From Chelatococcus sp. (GTDB lineage: Bacteria > Pseudomonadota > Alphaproteobacteria > Rhizobiales > Beijerinckiaceae), in the NCBI GenBank assembly GCA_003248805.1, contig QFQY01000010.1:34082-98081 (forward strand): a DNA stretch of 64,000 nt. The letters are read 5' to 3'. How positions within the stretch are numbered: the stretch's first letter is position 1; every line of letters starts with the position of its first letter. The notes under the pieces were generated by a model. The model had not been told where the DNA came from. It did not search any database and saw nothing but the letters and a program-made list of their open reading frames with translations. Shown one piece after another: positions 1 to 7,586 of the stretch. The position numbers and the translations under genes are program-made.

Positions 1-2252
1 TCGTGGCTGATCTTGGCGAGCACGTCGGATTTCTGGGCGCTCGCCTTCTCCGCGGTCTTGCGCGCCTCGACCAGCTCGCCCTCGGTCTTCTTCCAGGCGG
101 TGATGTCGCGCAGCACCGCACAGAAGCGCCGCTCATGGCCGTGCGCGATCTGGCCCATCGTCATGAACAGCGGAATCTTGCCGCCCTGGCGCACGCGGCC
201 GACGACCTCGCGCCCGTCGTTCATCACCGAGGCGACACCGCCGCCCTTCAGCCCCTCGAGATAGTCGAGCGCGGGCGCATGGCTCTCGGCCGCGAACAGC
301 AGCGTGAAGAGCTCGCCCGTGACCTCGCGCTGGTCGTAGCCGAACAGCGCCTCGGCCGTCTTGTTCAGCGAGAGGATGCGGCCGCGTTCGTCGATCGTGA
401 CGACGCCGTCGGTCGCGGTGTCGAGCATGGCGGTGAGCTCGGCGATGCGCGATTCCCGCACGTCGACATCGAGTCTGAGAGCCTCGACGCGGGCGGCGCT
501 CTCGGCCTCCTCGGCCGCGAACTCGGCCGCCAGCTCCTCCTCCTCGGCCTCCTCCGGCGTCAGCACCTTGGCCTCGCCGCCGCCTGCGTGGTGGCGGAAC
601 GCCATCAGCGTCGCGGGCTCGCCCTGCCAGTTCACGCTCGACAGCACGGCCTCGACGCGGACGAAGGCGCCGAGCCGGTCGATCAGCGTCATCGGCCCGC
701 CTTCCGCCCGGGCCGCGCCCTTGATCATGCGGCTCACGCCGCCGGCAGCCTCGAGGTCGTCGAGATCGGCGTAGTCGAGCAGGTCGAGCAGCGTCCGGTT
801 GGCGTAGAGCGCCTGCTCGCCGCGATTGACCAGAACGGCGGTGGGCAGCCGGTCGAGAATGTCGGCATGGGAGTTCGGCATGCGCCGGCGCGTCTCGCGG
901 GGCGCGGGCCCCTCGCTCGACGGCGGCGGGGTATCGGCCGGCTTGATCTGCAGCGGCGCGACCGGCGGCAGGCGCAGCGCCGCGACGCCCTCGTCCTCGC
1001 CCGCGATCCGCGCGCCGAGCGCCTTGGCGATCTCGCGGAAGGCATTGCGCTCGGCCGAGCTCAGATGCCGTGGCGCCTCGGGCACGGGCCTGTCGCCGTC
1101 GACGGGCCCGCCACGCAGCGTCACGATGTTGTCCCCGGCCACGGGCGCGGCGATCTCCGGCTTCGCGGCGGGCTCGACCGTCTGCTCCGGCACGGAGGCC
1201 GCTTCCGCTTCCGTCTCTTCCTGTTCGACGTCCGTCTCTTCGGCTTGCGTGCGCAGGTCCGCCTGTGCGGCCTCTGCGGGCGGCTCGGCCGGCACGTCCT
1301 CGCGCGCCTCGTCGACGGGCGGCAGCGGCGCCGCGCCGGGCTCGAACGTCTCGGAGAGCGGTGCCCGGACCTCGTTCGCTGCGAGGGCCGGGCGCGCGTC
1401 CCGAACGGCCGCCTCGTCCGCGACGGTCGGGCCGATGGCGGGGAAGGGCTCCAGCAGATCGAGATGGGCGATGCCGAAGCCGCGGAAGCCCGCGAGCCGG
1501 CGCCCGGCGTCGAGGACGGGAGCGCCCGACAATTCGACGCGCGCGCCGTCGCCGGTCGACGGCACGCGCCAGAGAACGTCGTGCCCGCTCCATGTCTCGG
1601 GGGTGGCGAGGCGCTCGATCAGCCCGCCCGTGCGGTCGATCACGTCCTGGCCGAGGAGCTCGCTCCAGCTCCGGCCGGGCAGGGCCTGCGCCGCCTCGCT
1701 CCCGACCAGCTCGGCGATGTTCGGGGACAGCCGGGAGAGGCGCCCGTCGGCGTCGCTCTGCCAGACGAAACGGACCGTGCTGCGCCTCGTCGGAGCAGGC
1801 GAGGGCGCGGCAGGCTCCGCCGCCGCCTCGACCGGCGCGATGGCGGCCACGCTCTCCGGCGGCCGCACCGCCACCCCGATCCGCCGCAGCTCGGAGGCCG
1901 GGACGGCGATCGCGAGCACGGGCTGCGCGTCGGTCTCGATCAGCAGCCGGCAGCCGCAGGTGGCGGGCAGCGCGGCGAATCCGGTCGTCAGGCGCAATCT
2001 TTCGAGGCGCAGCCCGCTCTGCGGAGCCAGCCCCCCCGCCAGCAAGGCGAGCCTGCGGCGCGTCTGCTCGGGCAGGCCGGGCCAGGCGTCGTCGCCGCCC
2101 GCCAGAGCGCGGCCGACCGCGTTGGCATGGACCAGCCGGCCGCTTTCGGCGTCCCAGAGCATGAGGGCGCCGCCCGCCACAAACGAGGCGAGCACCATGT
2201 CGCGCTCGGCCTCCGCGCCGCGTCGCGCCCAGTGCTGTCCGGCTTCGTTCAT
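1..2252 (-). CDS. PAS sensor histidine kinase, PdhS/PleC-like (C-terminal part outside window)
   Basis: The visible 750 residues are the sensory half of a cytoplasmic histidine kinase. PAS-like regions lie near residues 160-270, 450-560 and 610-720; the last, with ATDGVVTIDERGR, is the clearest. Between the first two is a Pro/Ala/Glu-rich linker. Reading ends in KISHE, the phospho-acceptor H-box, with His about residue 750, so the DHp and ATPase domains lie beyond position 1. The start is the ATG at 2250-2252. The architecture (soluble, long N-terminus, PAS immediately before the kinase core) resembles PdhS/PleC/DivJ kinases that control DivK in alphaproteobacterial cell-cycle signalling. That family assignment is inference, because the diagnostic kinase core is not visible. 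Confidence 0.85.
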   Translation of the reverse strand, partial: MNEAGQHWARRGAEAERDMVLASFVAGGALMLWDAESGRLVHANAVGRALAGGDDAWPGLPEQTRRRLALLAGGLAPQSGLRLERLRLTTGFAALPATCGCRLLIETDAQPVLAIAVPASELRRIGVAVRPPESVAAIAPVEAAAEPAAPSPAPTRRSTVRFVWQSDADGRLSRLSPNIAELVGSEAAQALPGRSWSELLGQDVIDRTGGLIERLATPETWSGHDVLWRVPSTGDGARVELSGAPVLDAGRRLAGFRGFGIAHLDLLEPFPAIGPTVADEAAVRDARPALAANEVRAPLSETFEPGAAPLPPVDEAREDVPAEPPAEAAQADLRTQAEETDVEQEETEAEAASVPEQTVEPAAKPEIAAPVAGDNIVTLRGGPVDGDRPVPEAPRHLSSAERNAFREIAKALGARIAGEDEGVAALRLPPVAPLQIKPADTPPPSSEGPAPRETRRRMPNSHADILDRLPTAVLVNRGEQALYANRTLLDLLDYADLDDLEAAGGVSRMIKGAARAEGGPMTLIDRLGAFVRVEAVLSSVNWQGEPATLMAFRHHAGGGEAKVLTPEEAEEEELAAEFAAEEAESAARVEALRLDVDVRESRIAELTAMLDTATDGVVTIDERGRILSLNKTAEALFGYDQREVTGELFTLLFAAESHAPALDYLEGLKGGGVASVMNDGREVVGRVRQGGKIPLFMTMGQIAHGHERRFCAVLRDITAWKKTEGELVEARKTAEKASAQKSDVLAKISH

Positions 2253-2397
2253 GCCCGTCGCTCGACTCCGGCGTTATGGCTAACGAAGCTTTAATAGCGC
2301 CGGCGCGCTCGCAAATCCATGGAAGCCGGAAAAGCTCTCCCGCTTCGACTCGAAACAGCGTTAACATGCCAGCCCGGGCGGCGGCGCATTCTTGTCA

Positions 2398-2427
2398 TTG
2401 CGGTGCAAAAAAGCTATTGCAATGCAA
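2398..2427 (+). promoter_or_regulatory. Two tandem TTGC-N3-GCAA palindromes, candidate PhaR operator
   Basis: Two perfect inverted repeats of the form TTGC-N3-GCAA lie at 2398-2408 and 2417-2427. Their centres are 19 bp apart, within an A-rich stretch 46 bp before the phasin start. TGC/GCA palindromes of this shape are what PhaR, the repressor of polyhydroxybutyrate granule genes, binds in other alphaproteobacteria. The protein is not encoded in this window, so the link is inference. Confidence 0.55.
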
Positions 2428-2472
2428 CAGGGGCGGCCATCGGTTCGGTGGCGACAACATGGAGGATCACCC

Positions 2473-2868
2473 ATGGCAGACAAGACGCCCTACGAGATTC
2501 CGAACGAGATGCGCGACTTCGCCGAGCGGAGCGTCGAACAGGCCCGCAAGGCCTTCGACGGTTTCATCGGCGCCGCGCAGAAGGCCGTCGAAACCGCGCA
2601 CGGCTCGGCCGAGTCGGCGCGCGTGAGCACGCATGACGCCGCGCTCAAGGCGATCACCTATGCCGAGAGCAACGTCGCGGCCGCGTTCGATCTGGCCCAG
2701 AAGCTGGTTCGCTCGAAGGATTTCAGCGAGGTCATGCAGCACCAGTCCGAATTCCTGAAGGCGCAGATGACGACGCTGCAGACGCAGATCAGGGAATTGA
2801 GCACTGCGGCGCAGGATGTCGCGGCCAAGGCCGCCGACACCGTGAAGAAGGCCGCCAAGCCCGAGTGA
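2473..2868 (+). CDS. Phasin family protein
   Basis: This 131-residue, Ala-rich, all-helical protein has the length and composition of Phasin_2 family proteins, which coat polyhydroxyalkanoate granules. The N-terminus reads MADKTPYEIPNEMRDFAERS, and the middle (FDLAQKLVRSKDFSEVMQHQ) matches the usual phasin signature of amphipathic helices. It ends in a Lys/Ala-rich tail. The ATG at 2473 is preceded by GGAGGA with good spacing, so longer in-frame versions are rejected. The upstream paired palindromes suggest PhaR-type repression. A second phasin-like gene follows on the same strand. Confidence 0.9.
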   Translation: MADKTPYEIPNEMRDFAERSVEQARKAFDGFIGAAQKAVETAHGSAESARVSTHDAALKAITYAESNVAAAFDLAQKLVRSKDFSEVMQHQSEFLKAQMTTLQTQIRELSTAAQDVAAKAADTVKKAAKPE

Positions 2869-3013
2869 TCGACAGGTCCGGTTGCCCTCGCGGCGACCGG
2901 ACATGCGACCGGGAGGGCGTTCGGCTGGACGATGGGACCAGGCGGAGGGATCGCTCCGTCACCACCGCAGGCCCGTGGCGAGCGGGCTTGCGGTACATCC
3001 GAGGGAGACCGCT

Positions 3014-4153
3014 ATGGCCAAGCCCCCGCCGACCAAGGTGAAATCGAAGGCTCCGGTGACCTTGCCGCAGATCCGGGCCCTGTCGCCGAAGGCGCCAGCC
3101 GAGACGCAGCTCGCGCCTGCATCTGCGCCCGCAACGCCCCTCAAGGTCGAATCGGCAGGCTCCGCGCCGCTGCCGGCCACGGCAACGGCGATGCCCGCAG
3201 CGGCCCAGTTCGAGGCCGCCAAGCCCGAATCGGCCAAGCCCGAACCCGCCAAATCTGAACCTGCCAAGTCTGAACCTGCCAAGGCCGAGGCCCCGAAGAT
3301 CGAGGCCGCCACCTCGGCGAGCGTCGGCACGTCCATGGCCTCGCCGGCCGCCGCCGCGCCCGTCGTTGCGAAACCAGCTGCCGCAAAGCCCGACGTCACG
3401 ACGGCCGCGCCGGAAAAGGCCGTTCAGTCCAAGACGGCTCCGGCCAAGGCGGCTGTTCCCGCCAAGACTACTACCGCCAAGACTGCTCCTGCCAAGACTG
3501 CTCCCGCCAAGGCGGCCGCTTCCGGCAAGACCGTTCCGAGCAAGAGCGCTCCGAGCAAGGCCGTCTCCGTCGTAGGGAAGGACAAGGCGGCCAAGCCCCT
3601 TTCGGCTCCCGCACCGGCGCCTTCCGCACCGGCGGCTGCCGCGCCCAAGGCGACGCCGTTGAAGCCCGCCGTCGAGGCTGTCGTCTCGATGACGGCGAGT
3701 GCGGCGAAGTCCGTCGAAAAGGCGGTGGAGAAATCGGCGGACACGGTGGCCGCGGCGTCGGAGACGCTGATCCGCACGGCCAAGGCCGCCGCCGACGCGG
3801 CGGTCGCCAAGGCGGCCGAGGCGGCGAGGGCCGCCAAGCCGTCCGCGCCCGCCTCGCTCGCGGCCATGCCGTTGCCTCGCCCGCCCCAGGTCGCGGTGCT
3901 GGCGGGAGAGACGATGATGACGCAGGCTCTCGCCATGGCCCGGGCTTTCGGCGCCCTCCAGACCCGGATTCTTGATCATGCCTGCGCCGAGCTGAAGGCG
4001 ACGCTGGCTGAGGCGGAGGAATTGGCGCGCACCGACAGCGCGGCCGACGCCGTGGCCCTCCAGGCCAAGGCGGTCCGCCGCAGCTACGAGTCCTATGCCG
4101 ATCACCTGAAGGAGCTCGCGCGGGTCGTCAGCGACGCCACCCGCAAGGGCTGA
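3014..4153 (+). CDS. Phasin-like protein with long Lys/Ala/Pro-rich N-terminal arm
   Basis: This 379-residue protein has two parts. Residues 1 to about 280 are Lys/Ala/Pro-rich and low in complexity. They contain tandem short repeats such as PAKSEPAK and KTAPAKTAPAK, like histone H1 or PhaF tails. The last 95 residues are an alpha-helical phasin-like domain (MTQALAMARAFGALQTRILD, then KAVRRSYESYADHLKELARV). The start ATG at 3014 follows GAGGGAGA. It lies 145 bp after the first phasin gene. A role in anchoring granules to DNA is suggested by analogy with PhaF. In PhaF, however, the histone-like region is C-terminal, so the order here is reversed. Confidence 0.8.
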   Translation: MAKPPPTKVKSKAPVTLPQIRALSPKAPAETQLAPASAPATPLKVESAGSAPLPATATAMPAAAQFEAAKPESAKPEPAKSEPAKSEPAKAEAPKIEAATSASVGTSMASPAAAAPVVAKPAAAKPDVTTAAPEKAVQSKTAPAKAAVPAKTTTAKTAPAKTAPAKAAASGKTVPSKSAPSKAVSVVGKDKAAKPLSAPAPAPSAPAAAAPKATPLKPAVEAVVSMTASAAKSVEKAVEKSADTVAAASETLIRTAKAAADAAVAKAAEAARAAKPSAPASLAAMPLPRPPQVAVLAGETMMTQALAMARAFGALQTRILDHACAELKATLAEAEELARTDSAADAVALQAKAVRRSYESYADHLKELARVVSDATRKG

Positions 4154-4281
4154 CGCGGCGGCTTGGAAAGGAGCCGCGCGACGTCGCGATTCCGCGGTTG
4201 CATTCGGACGGAGAGGGCACTAGGTTCCGCGCCGTCTGAGACGGTCGGCGCCTGCGGCGCGATCGTCGGCCCTGGATGTGG

Positions 4282-4358
4282 GCAGCCATAGCTCAGTTGG
4301 TTAGAGCGCTAGATTGTGGATCTAGAGGTCCCCCGTTCAAGCCGGGGTGGCTGTACCA
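4282..4358 (+). tRNA. tRNA-His (GTG anticodon)
   Basis: A complete cloverleaf can be folded: acceptor 4282-4288 with 4348-4354, D-stem GCTC/GAGC, anticodon stem CTAGA/TCTAG with loop TTGTGGA (anticodon GTG), T-stem CCCCG/CGGGG, and an encoded CCA at 4356-4358. The first pair is G1:U72 and the discriminator base is A73. The usual G-1:C73 of tRNA-His is therefore absent, as known for most alphaproteobacteria. Confidence 0.95.
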
Positions 4359-4476
4359 TCCGTCCGCCGTTTCCGCCGGCCGCCCGTGCGGCGTTCCCGA
4401 AACGTCATCACCTCCGGGCACGGCGGGTGTCTTCCCGCCCTTGAAGGGACGCGACGCCTCCTCCATATCCTTGTGT

Positions 4477-4543
4477 GACGGAGGGGTCGGCCTTCCGTCG
4501 CGGGATGCTGCAACAGCGGGTCCCGTCGTCTTGGAGGCGCCTC
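4477..4543 (+). promoter_or_regulatory. Structured leader of the small heat-shock gene (possible RNA thermometer)
   Basis: Between the tRNA and the Hsp20 start lie consecutive inverted repeats. One is a 9-bp hairpin at 4477-4485/4491-4499. A second, CGGGA/TCCCG, is at 4501-4505/4521-4525 with an inner CTG/CAG. A perfect 10-bp palindrome GAGGCGCCTC follows at 4534-4543. Serial hairpins before hsp20 genes are typical of ROSE-type thermometers in rhizobia. The diagnostic anti-Shine-Dalgarno hairpin next to the start is not convincing here. Confidence 0.35.
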
Positions 4544-4563
4544 TCGGGGGCTTCGGCAAAGGT

Positions 4564-4998
4564 ATGGGAATGACGCGTACGCCCAGTCTCTCGCATCCCT
4601 TCCTGCTCGGTTTCGACGATATCGAACGCGCGCTGGATCGGGTGGCAAAAGGTGCCGGCGAGGGCTATCCGCCCTACAACATCGAGCGTCTTTCGCGGAC
4701 GCAGGATGAGCCGGACCGGTTGCGGATCACCTTGGCGGTCGCGGGATTCTCGCGGGATCAGCTCGAGATCACCCTCGAGGAGAACCAGCTCACCATCCGG
4801 GGTCGCCAGAGCGACGACAAGACCCGGCAGTTCCTGCATCGCGGCATCGCCGCGCGGCAGTTCCAGCGCAGCTTCCTGCTCGCCGAGGGCATGCAGGTGC
4901 TCGGGGCGGATTTGTCGAACGGCCTGTTGGCCATCGACCTCGCCCGCCCGGAACCGGAACGGCTCGTGCGGCGTATCGATATAGCGTGCCGCGACTGA
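4564..4998 (+). CDS. Small heat-shock protein, Hsp20/alpha-crystallin family
   Basis: This ATP-independent holdase is about 144 residues. The N-terminus (MTRTPSLSHPFLLGFDDIERALDRV) is the characteristic start of rhizobial class A small heat-shock proteins. The alpha-crystallin domain covers roughly residues 35-130, with the conserved stretch LRITLAVAGFSRDQLEITLEE, and ends in the ALEIDL-like segment LLAIDLARP. Translation could begin at 4564 or at the in-frame ATG at 4570; the second matches family members better. The gene follows tRNA-His and precedes a DUF1150 gene, a common arrangement in Hyphomicrobiales. Control by temperature through the leader is likely. Confidence 0.92.
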   Translation: MGMTRTPSLSHPFLLGFDDIERALDRVAKGAGEGYPPYNIERLSRTQDEPDRLRITLAVAGFSRDQLEITLEENQLTIRGRQSDDKTRQFLHRGIAARQFQRSFLLAEGMQVLGADLSNGLLAIDLARPEPERLVRRIDIACRD

Positions 4999-5106
4999 GC
5001 GGGCCTGCCGAGCCGACGGAAGGGATGCAATTCGCGGTTTTGCATCCGTTCATGATTGCAGGTGCATCATCATGACCGCATTCGCACTGCTCTGAAGGAG
5101 GGCGCG

Positions 5107-5373
5107 ATGAACGAAGACCAGATTCTCATCCAGACGGCTCCCCTGACCGCCGCCGAATTCGCGGCGCTCGGTACCGGAGAGGTCGCCTATCTCAAGCCGA
5201 TGAGCTCGGACGAGCTGTCGCGGATCTTTCCGCAGGCTCCCAAGATCGAGTCGGGCCTACAGCTCTTCGCGCTGCTGTCGGCCGACGGCGCGCCGATCCT
5301 GGTGACGGATTCCCGCGAGGCCGCGACCGCCAATGCCTGGGAGCATGACCTGCGCATGGTGAGCGTGCACTGA
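5107..5373 (+). CDS. DUF1150 family protein
   Basis: This 88-residue soluble protein matches the DUF1150 family, which is found next to Hsp20 genes in alphaproteobacteria. Family features seen are the LTAAEFAALGTGEVAYLKPM start and the C-terminal segment GAPILVTDSREAATANAWEHDL. AAGGAG lies just upstream of the ATG. Its function is not known. The conserved position 109 bp after the small heat-shock gene suggests a stress-related or co-regulated role. Confidence 0.88.
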   Translation: MNEDQILIQTAPLTAAEFAALGTGEVAYLKPMSSDELSRIFPQAPKIESGLQLFALLSADGAPILVTDSREAATANAWEHDLRMVSVH

Positions 5374-5384
5374 CGCGGTTCGCG

Positions 5385-6161
5385 TCAGGCGCCGGCAGTC
5401 ACCGCCGCCACGGCGGCCTGCAGGCGCCTGATGTCCTCCGGCGTCGAGAGGCGGTGATCGCCGTCCCTGATCAACGTCAGGACCACGGGGTCGCCGCCCA
5501 GATGCTCGACCAGCTTGAGCGCATGGCGCCACGGGACGTCCGGATCCTTCATGCCCTGCAGGATATGGACCGGGCAGCCGGTCCGGATCTCGCCGCCGAA
5601 GAGAAGATGGCGCCGCCCGTCCTCGATCAGGGCGCGCGTGACCGGCGTGGGCTCGGGCGCATAGTCGGACGGGCGGAGCCAGACGCCCTCGTCGAGGATG
5701 GCGCGCCGGATCGCATCCGGCATCTGCGCCCACATCAGCTCTTCGGTGAAATCGACGGCCGGCGCGATCAGCACGAGCCCCGCCGGCGCGAGGTTCGTTC
5801 CGAGCAATCGGCGCGCCGCCAGCAGGGCGAGCCAGCCGCCCATAGACGAGCCGATCAGGACGGGGGGCGCCGCGCAGCGGCCGCGGATGGTGGCCAGCGC
5901 GTCTTCGAGCCAGTCGGAGAGGGTGAAATCCGCGAAGTCGCCCTCCGACTCGCCGTGGCCCGCATAGTCGAAGCGCAGGAAGGTTCGGCCCGCTGCGCCG
6001 GCCCATTCCGCCAGGGCCTCGGCCTTGGTCGCGCGCATGTCGGAGCGGAAGCCGCCGAGCCAGACGACGGGAGACCCGCCTCCGGCGGTTTCGAGGAAGG
6101 CGATGCGGCGCAGCCTTTCGCCTTCGCCATGCTCCAGCCATTGCGGGGCTTCCCGTTCCAC
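5385..6161 (-). CDS. Alpha/beta hydrolase
   Basis: This 258-residue alpha/beta-hydrolase has the nucleophile elbow GSSMGG, a likely acid in KDPDVPW, and the catalytic His in DGDHRLS. The motif FDYAGHGESEG lies between strand 4 and the elbow. Such proteins are close to the BEM46/ABHD10 group of esterases or thioesterases; the substrate is unknown. A GTG at 6159-6161 is chosen as start because AGGAG lies 8 nt upstream (6170-6174). An ATG further upstream would run into the promoter region of the divergent glycosyltransferase gene. Confidence 0.85.
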   Translation of the reverse strand: MEREAPQWLEHGEGERLRRIAFLETAGGGSPVVWLGGFRSDMRATKAEALAEWAGAAGRTFLRFDYAGHGESEGDFADFTLSDWLEDALATIRGRCAAPPVLIGSSMGGWLALLAARRLLGTNLAPAGLVLIAPAVDFTEELMWAQMPDAIRRAILDEGVWLRPSDYAPEPTPVTRALIEDGRRHLLFGGEIRTGCPVHILQGMKDPDVPWRHALKLVEHLGGDPVVLTLIRDGDHRLSTPEDIRRLQAAVAAVTAGA

Positions 6162-6265
6162 GCCCAAATCTCCTGTGACGAATCCGTTCTCGCGGGCGAA
6201 TATAGGCTGCGGTGCCCCGACGCACATGGTTTTACTGGATGCCAAGCATCCGACAGAAAGTGAGC

Positions 6266-7483
6266 ATGTCCTTCAAGCCCGGCGCGCCCCTCTCCCTGCC
6301 CTCCACCGAGACCCACCCGCTCGCGGGGCGGACGGTGCTGCAGATCATTCCCAGCCTGGACGCGGGCGGTGCGGAGCGTACCGCCGTCGACATCGCCAAG
6401 GGGCTGACCGAGGTCGGAGCCCGCGCGTTGGTCGCGACCGAGGGCGGGCGCCTCGTCGCCGAGCTCCAGGCCAAGGGCGGTGTCTGGCTGCCTTTCCCCG
6501 CCGCCGCCAAGAACCCGCTCGCCATGGCGCTGAACGTGCGCAAGCTGATGCGCCTGTGCCGGGACGAGGGCGTCGAGCTGGTCCATGCCCGCTCGCGCGC
6601 GCCCGCCTGGGTCGCCATGGCGGCGGCGCATCGGCTCGGCCTGCCCTTCGTGACGACCTATCACGGCTCCTATGCCAGCCGCTCGGCGGTGAAGACGCTC
6701 TACAACTCGGTGATGGCGCGCGGCGACGTCGTGATCGCGAATTCGCACTATACGGCCGGGCTCATCGTCGCGAAGCATGGCTTCGCGCGCGATCGCGTCC
6801 GGGTCGTCAACCGGGGCACCGATTTCTCCGCCTTCGCTCCGGCCTCCGTGGCCCCGGAGCGCATCCAGGCGCTGCGCAAGGCCTGGGGCATCGAGCCGCA
6901 TCACCGGATCGTGCTGCTGCCGGGCCGCCTCACCGGCTGGAAGGGGCAGCGCGTCCTGATCGAGGCCGCGCGCATCCTGCGCGATGCGGGCGATGCCGAT
7001 ACCGCCTTCGTCCTCGCCGGCGATCCCCAGGGGCGCGACGGCTATGTCCGCGAGCTCGACAAGCTCGTCGCGCAGGCCGGTCTCGAGGGGCGCGTCCTGC
7101 GCGTCGGCCATTGCACGGACATGCCGGCGGCGTTGCTCGCGGCCTCCGTGGTGACCGTGCCCTCGACCGAGCCCGAGGCCTTCGGCCGGGTCGCCGTCGA
7201 GGCGCAGGCGATGGGGGCTCCGGTCGTGGTGTCGGATCTCGGCGCGGTGCCGGAAACGGTGCTGGCGCCGCCGCAGGTCGCGGTGGCCGAACGCACCGGC
7301 TGGCGCGTTCCCCCCGGGGATGCTGCGGCTCTGGCCGCCGGGCTGCGCGAGGCGCTCGGACTCAGGCCTTCGGCACGGGAGGCGTTGGCGGCGCGTGCGC
7401 GCCGGCATGTCGAGCGCCACTTCTCGCTGGAAGCGATGGTCGGTGAAACGCTCGACGTCTACTGCGCGCTGCTGGAACGCTGA
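6266..7483 (+). CDS. Glycosyltransferase family 4 protein
   Basis: This 405-residue GT-B enzyme has a family-4 N-terminal domain (IIPSLDAGGAERTAVDIA) and a GT1-type C-terminal domain. The nucleotide-sugar site includes LLPGRLTGWKGQRVLIEAA and the E-x7-E segment near PSTEPEAFGRVAVEAQAMG. It probably transfers a sugar from an activated donor to a lipid or surface-polysaccharide acceptor. It stands alone, divergent from the hydrolase gene and followed by infC, so the acceptor cannot be inferred. The start at 6266 gives the usual spacing from the first beta-strand. Confidence 0.9.
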   Translation: MSFKPGAPLSLPSTETHPLAGRTVLQIIPSLDAGGAERTAVDIAKGLTEVGARALVATEGGRLVAELQAKGGVWLPFPAAAKNPLAMALNVRKLMRLCRDEGVELVHARSRAPAWVAMAAAHRLGLPFVTTYHGSYASRSAVKTLYNSVMARGDVVIANSHYTAGLIVAKHGFARDRVRVVNRGTDFSAFAPASVAPERIQALRKAWGIEPHHRIVLLPGRLTGWKGQRVLIEAARILRDAGDADTAFVLAGDPQGRDGYVRELDKLVAQAGLEGRVLRVGHCTDMPAALLAASVVTVPSTEPEAFGRVAVEAQAMGAPVVVSDLGAVPETVLAPPQVAVAERTGWRVPPGDAAALAAGLREALGLRPSAREALAARARRHVERHFSLEAMVGETLDVYCALLER

Positions 7484-7510
7484 AAGCACCGCGCAAGCTT
7501 GCTCTGTCCA

Positions 7511-7539
7511 TTGACAATGCACATCTTTGTGCAATGTGT
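7511..7539 (+). promoter_or_regulatory. Putative infC promoter with internal inverted repeat
   Basis: A consensus -35 TTGACA lies at 7511-7516. A weak -10 (ATGTGT) follows after 17 bp, at 7534-7539. The spacer contains the inverted repeat TGCACA-N4-TGTGCA at 7518-7533, which is placed where a repressor could block polymerase. The infC start is 45 bp further on. Confidence 0.4.
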
Positions 7540-7568
7540 CTCGTCATCGGCGCGTAACGCGCCTCGTC

Positions 7569-7586
7569 AAGGGAGAATCCCCCATT
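7569..7586 (+). promoter_or_regulatory. Shine-Dalgarno and AUU start of infC
   Basis: AAGGGAG at 7569-7575 lies 8 nt before ATT at 7584-7586, which opens the conserved IF-3 N-terminus (RRPFRAAP). AUU initiation is the known autoregulatory device of infC in Escherichia coli, where IF-3 rejects its own start codon. The in-frame ATG at 7527 lies upstream of this ribosome site and overlaps the promoter. Confidence 0.65.

Noticed and set aside
3..2294. 763-residue plus-strand reading frame opposite the PAS kinase gene
   Set aside because: It is codon-aligned with the minus-strand kinase and has the Arg/His/Gly-rich composition of an antisense shadow, with no recognisable domain.
2882..3013. Upstream extension of the second phasin-like gene
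   Set aside because: The 44 residues before the ATG at 3014 are Arg/Gly-rich with no ribosome site, while GAGGGAGA precedes 3014.
4276..4563. Upstream extension of the Hsp20 reading frame through the tRNA gene
   Set aside because: It would translate tRNA-His; the family N-terminus starts at 4564 or 4570.
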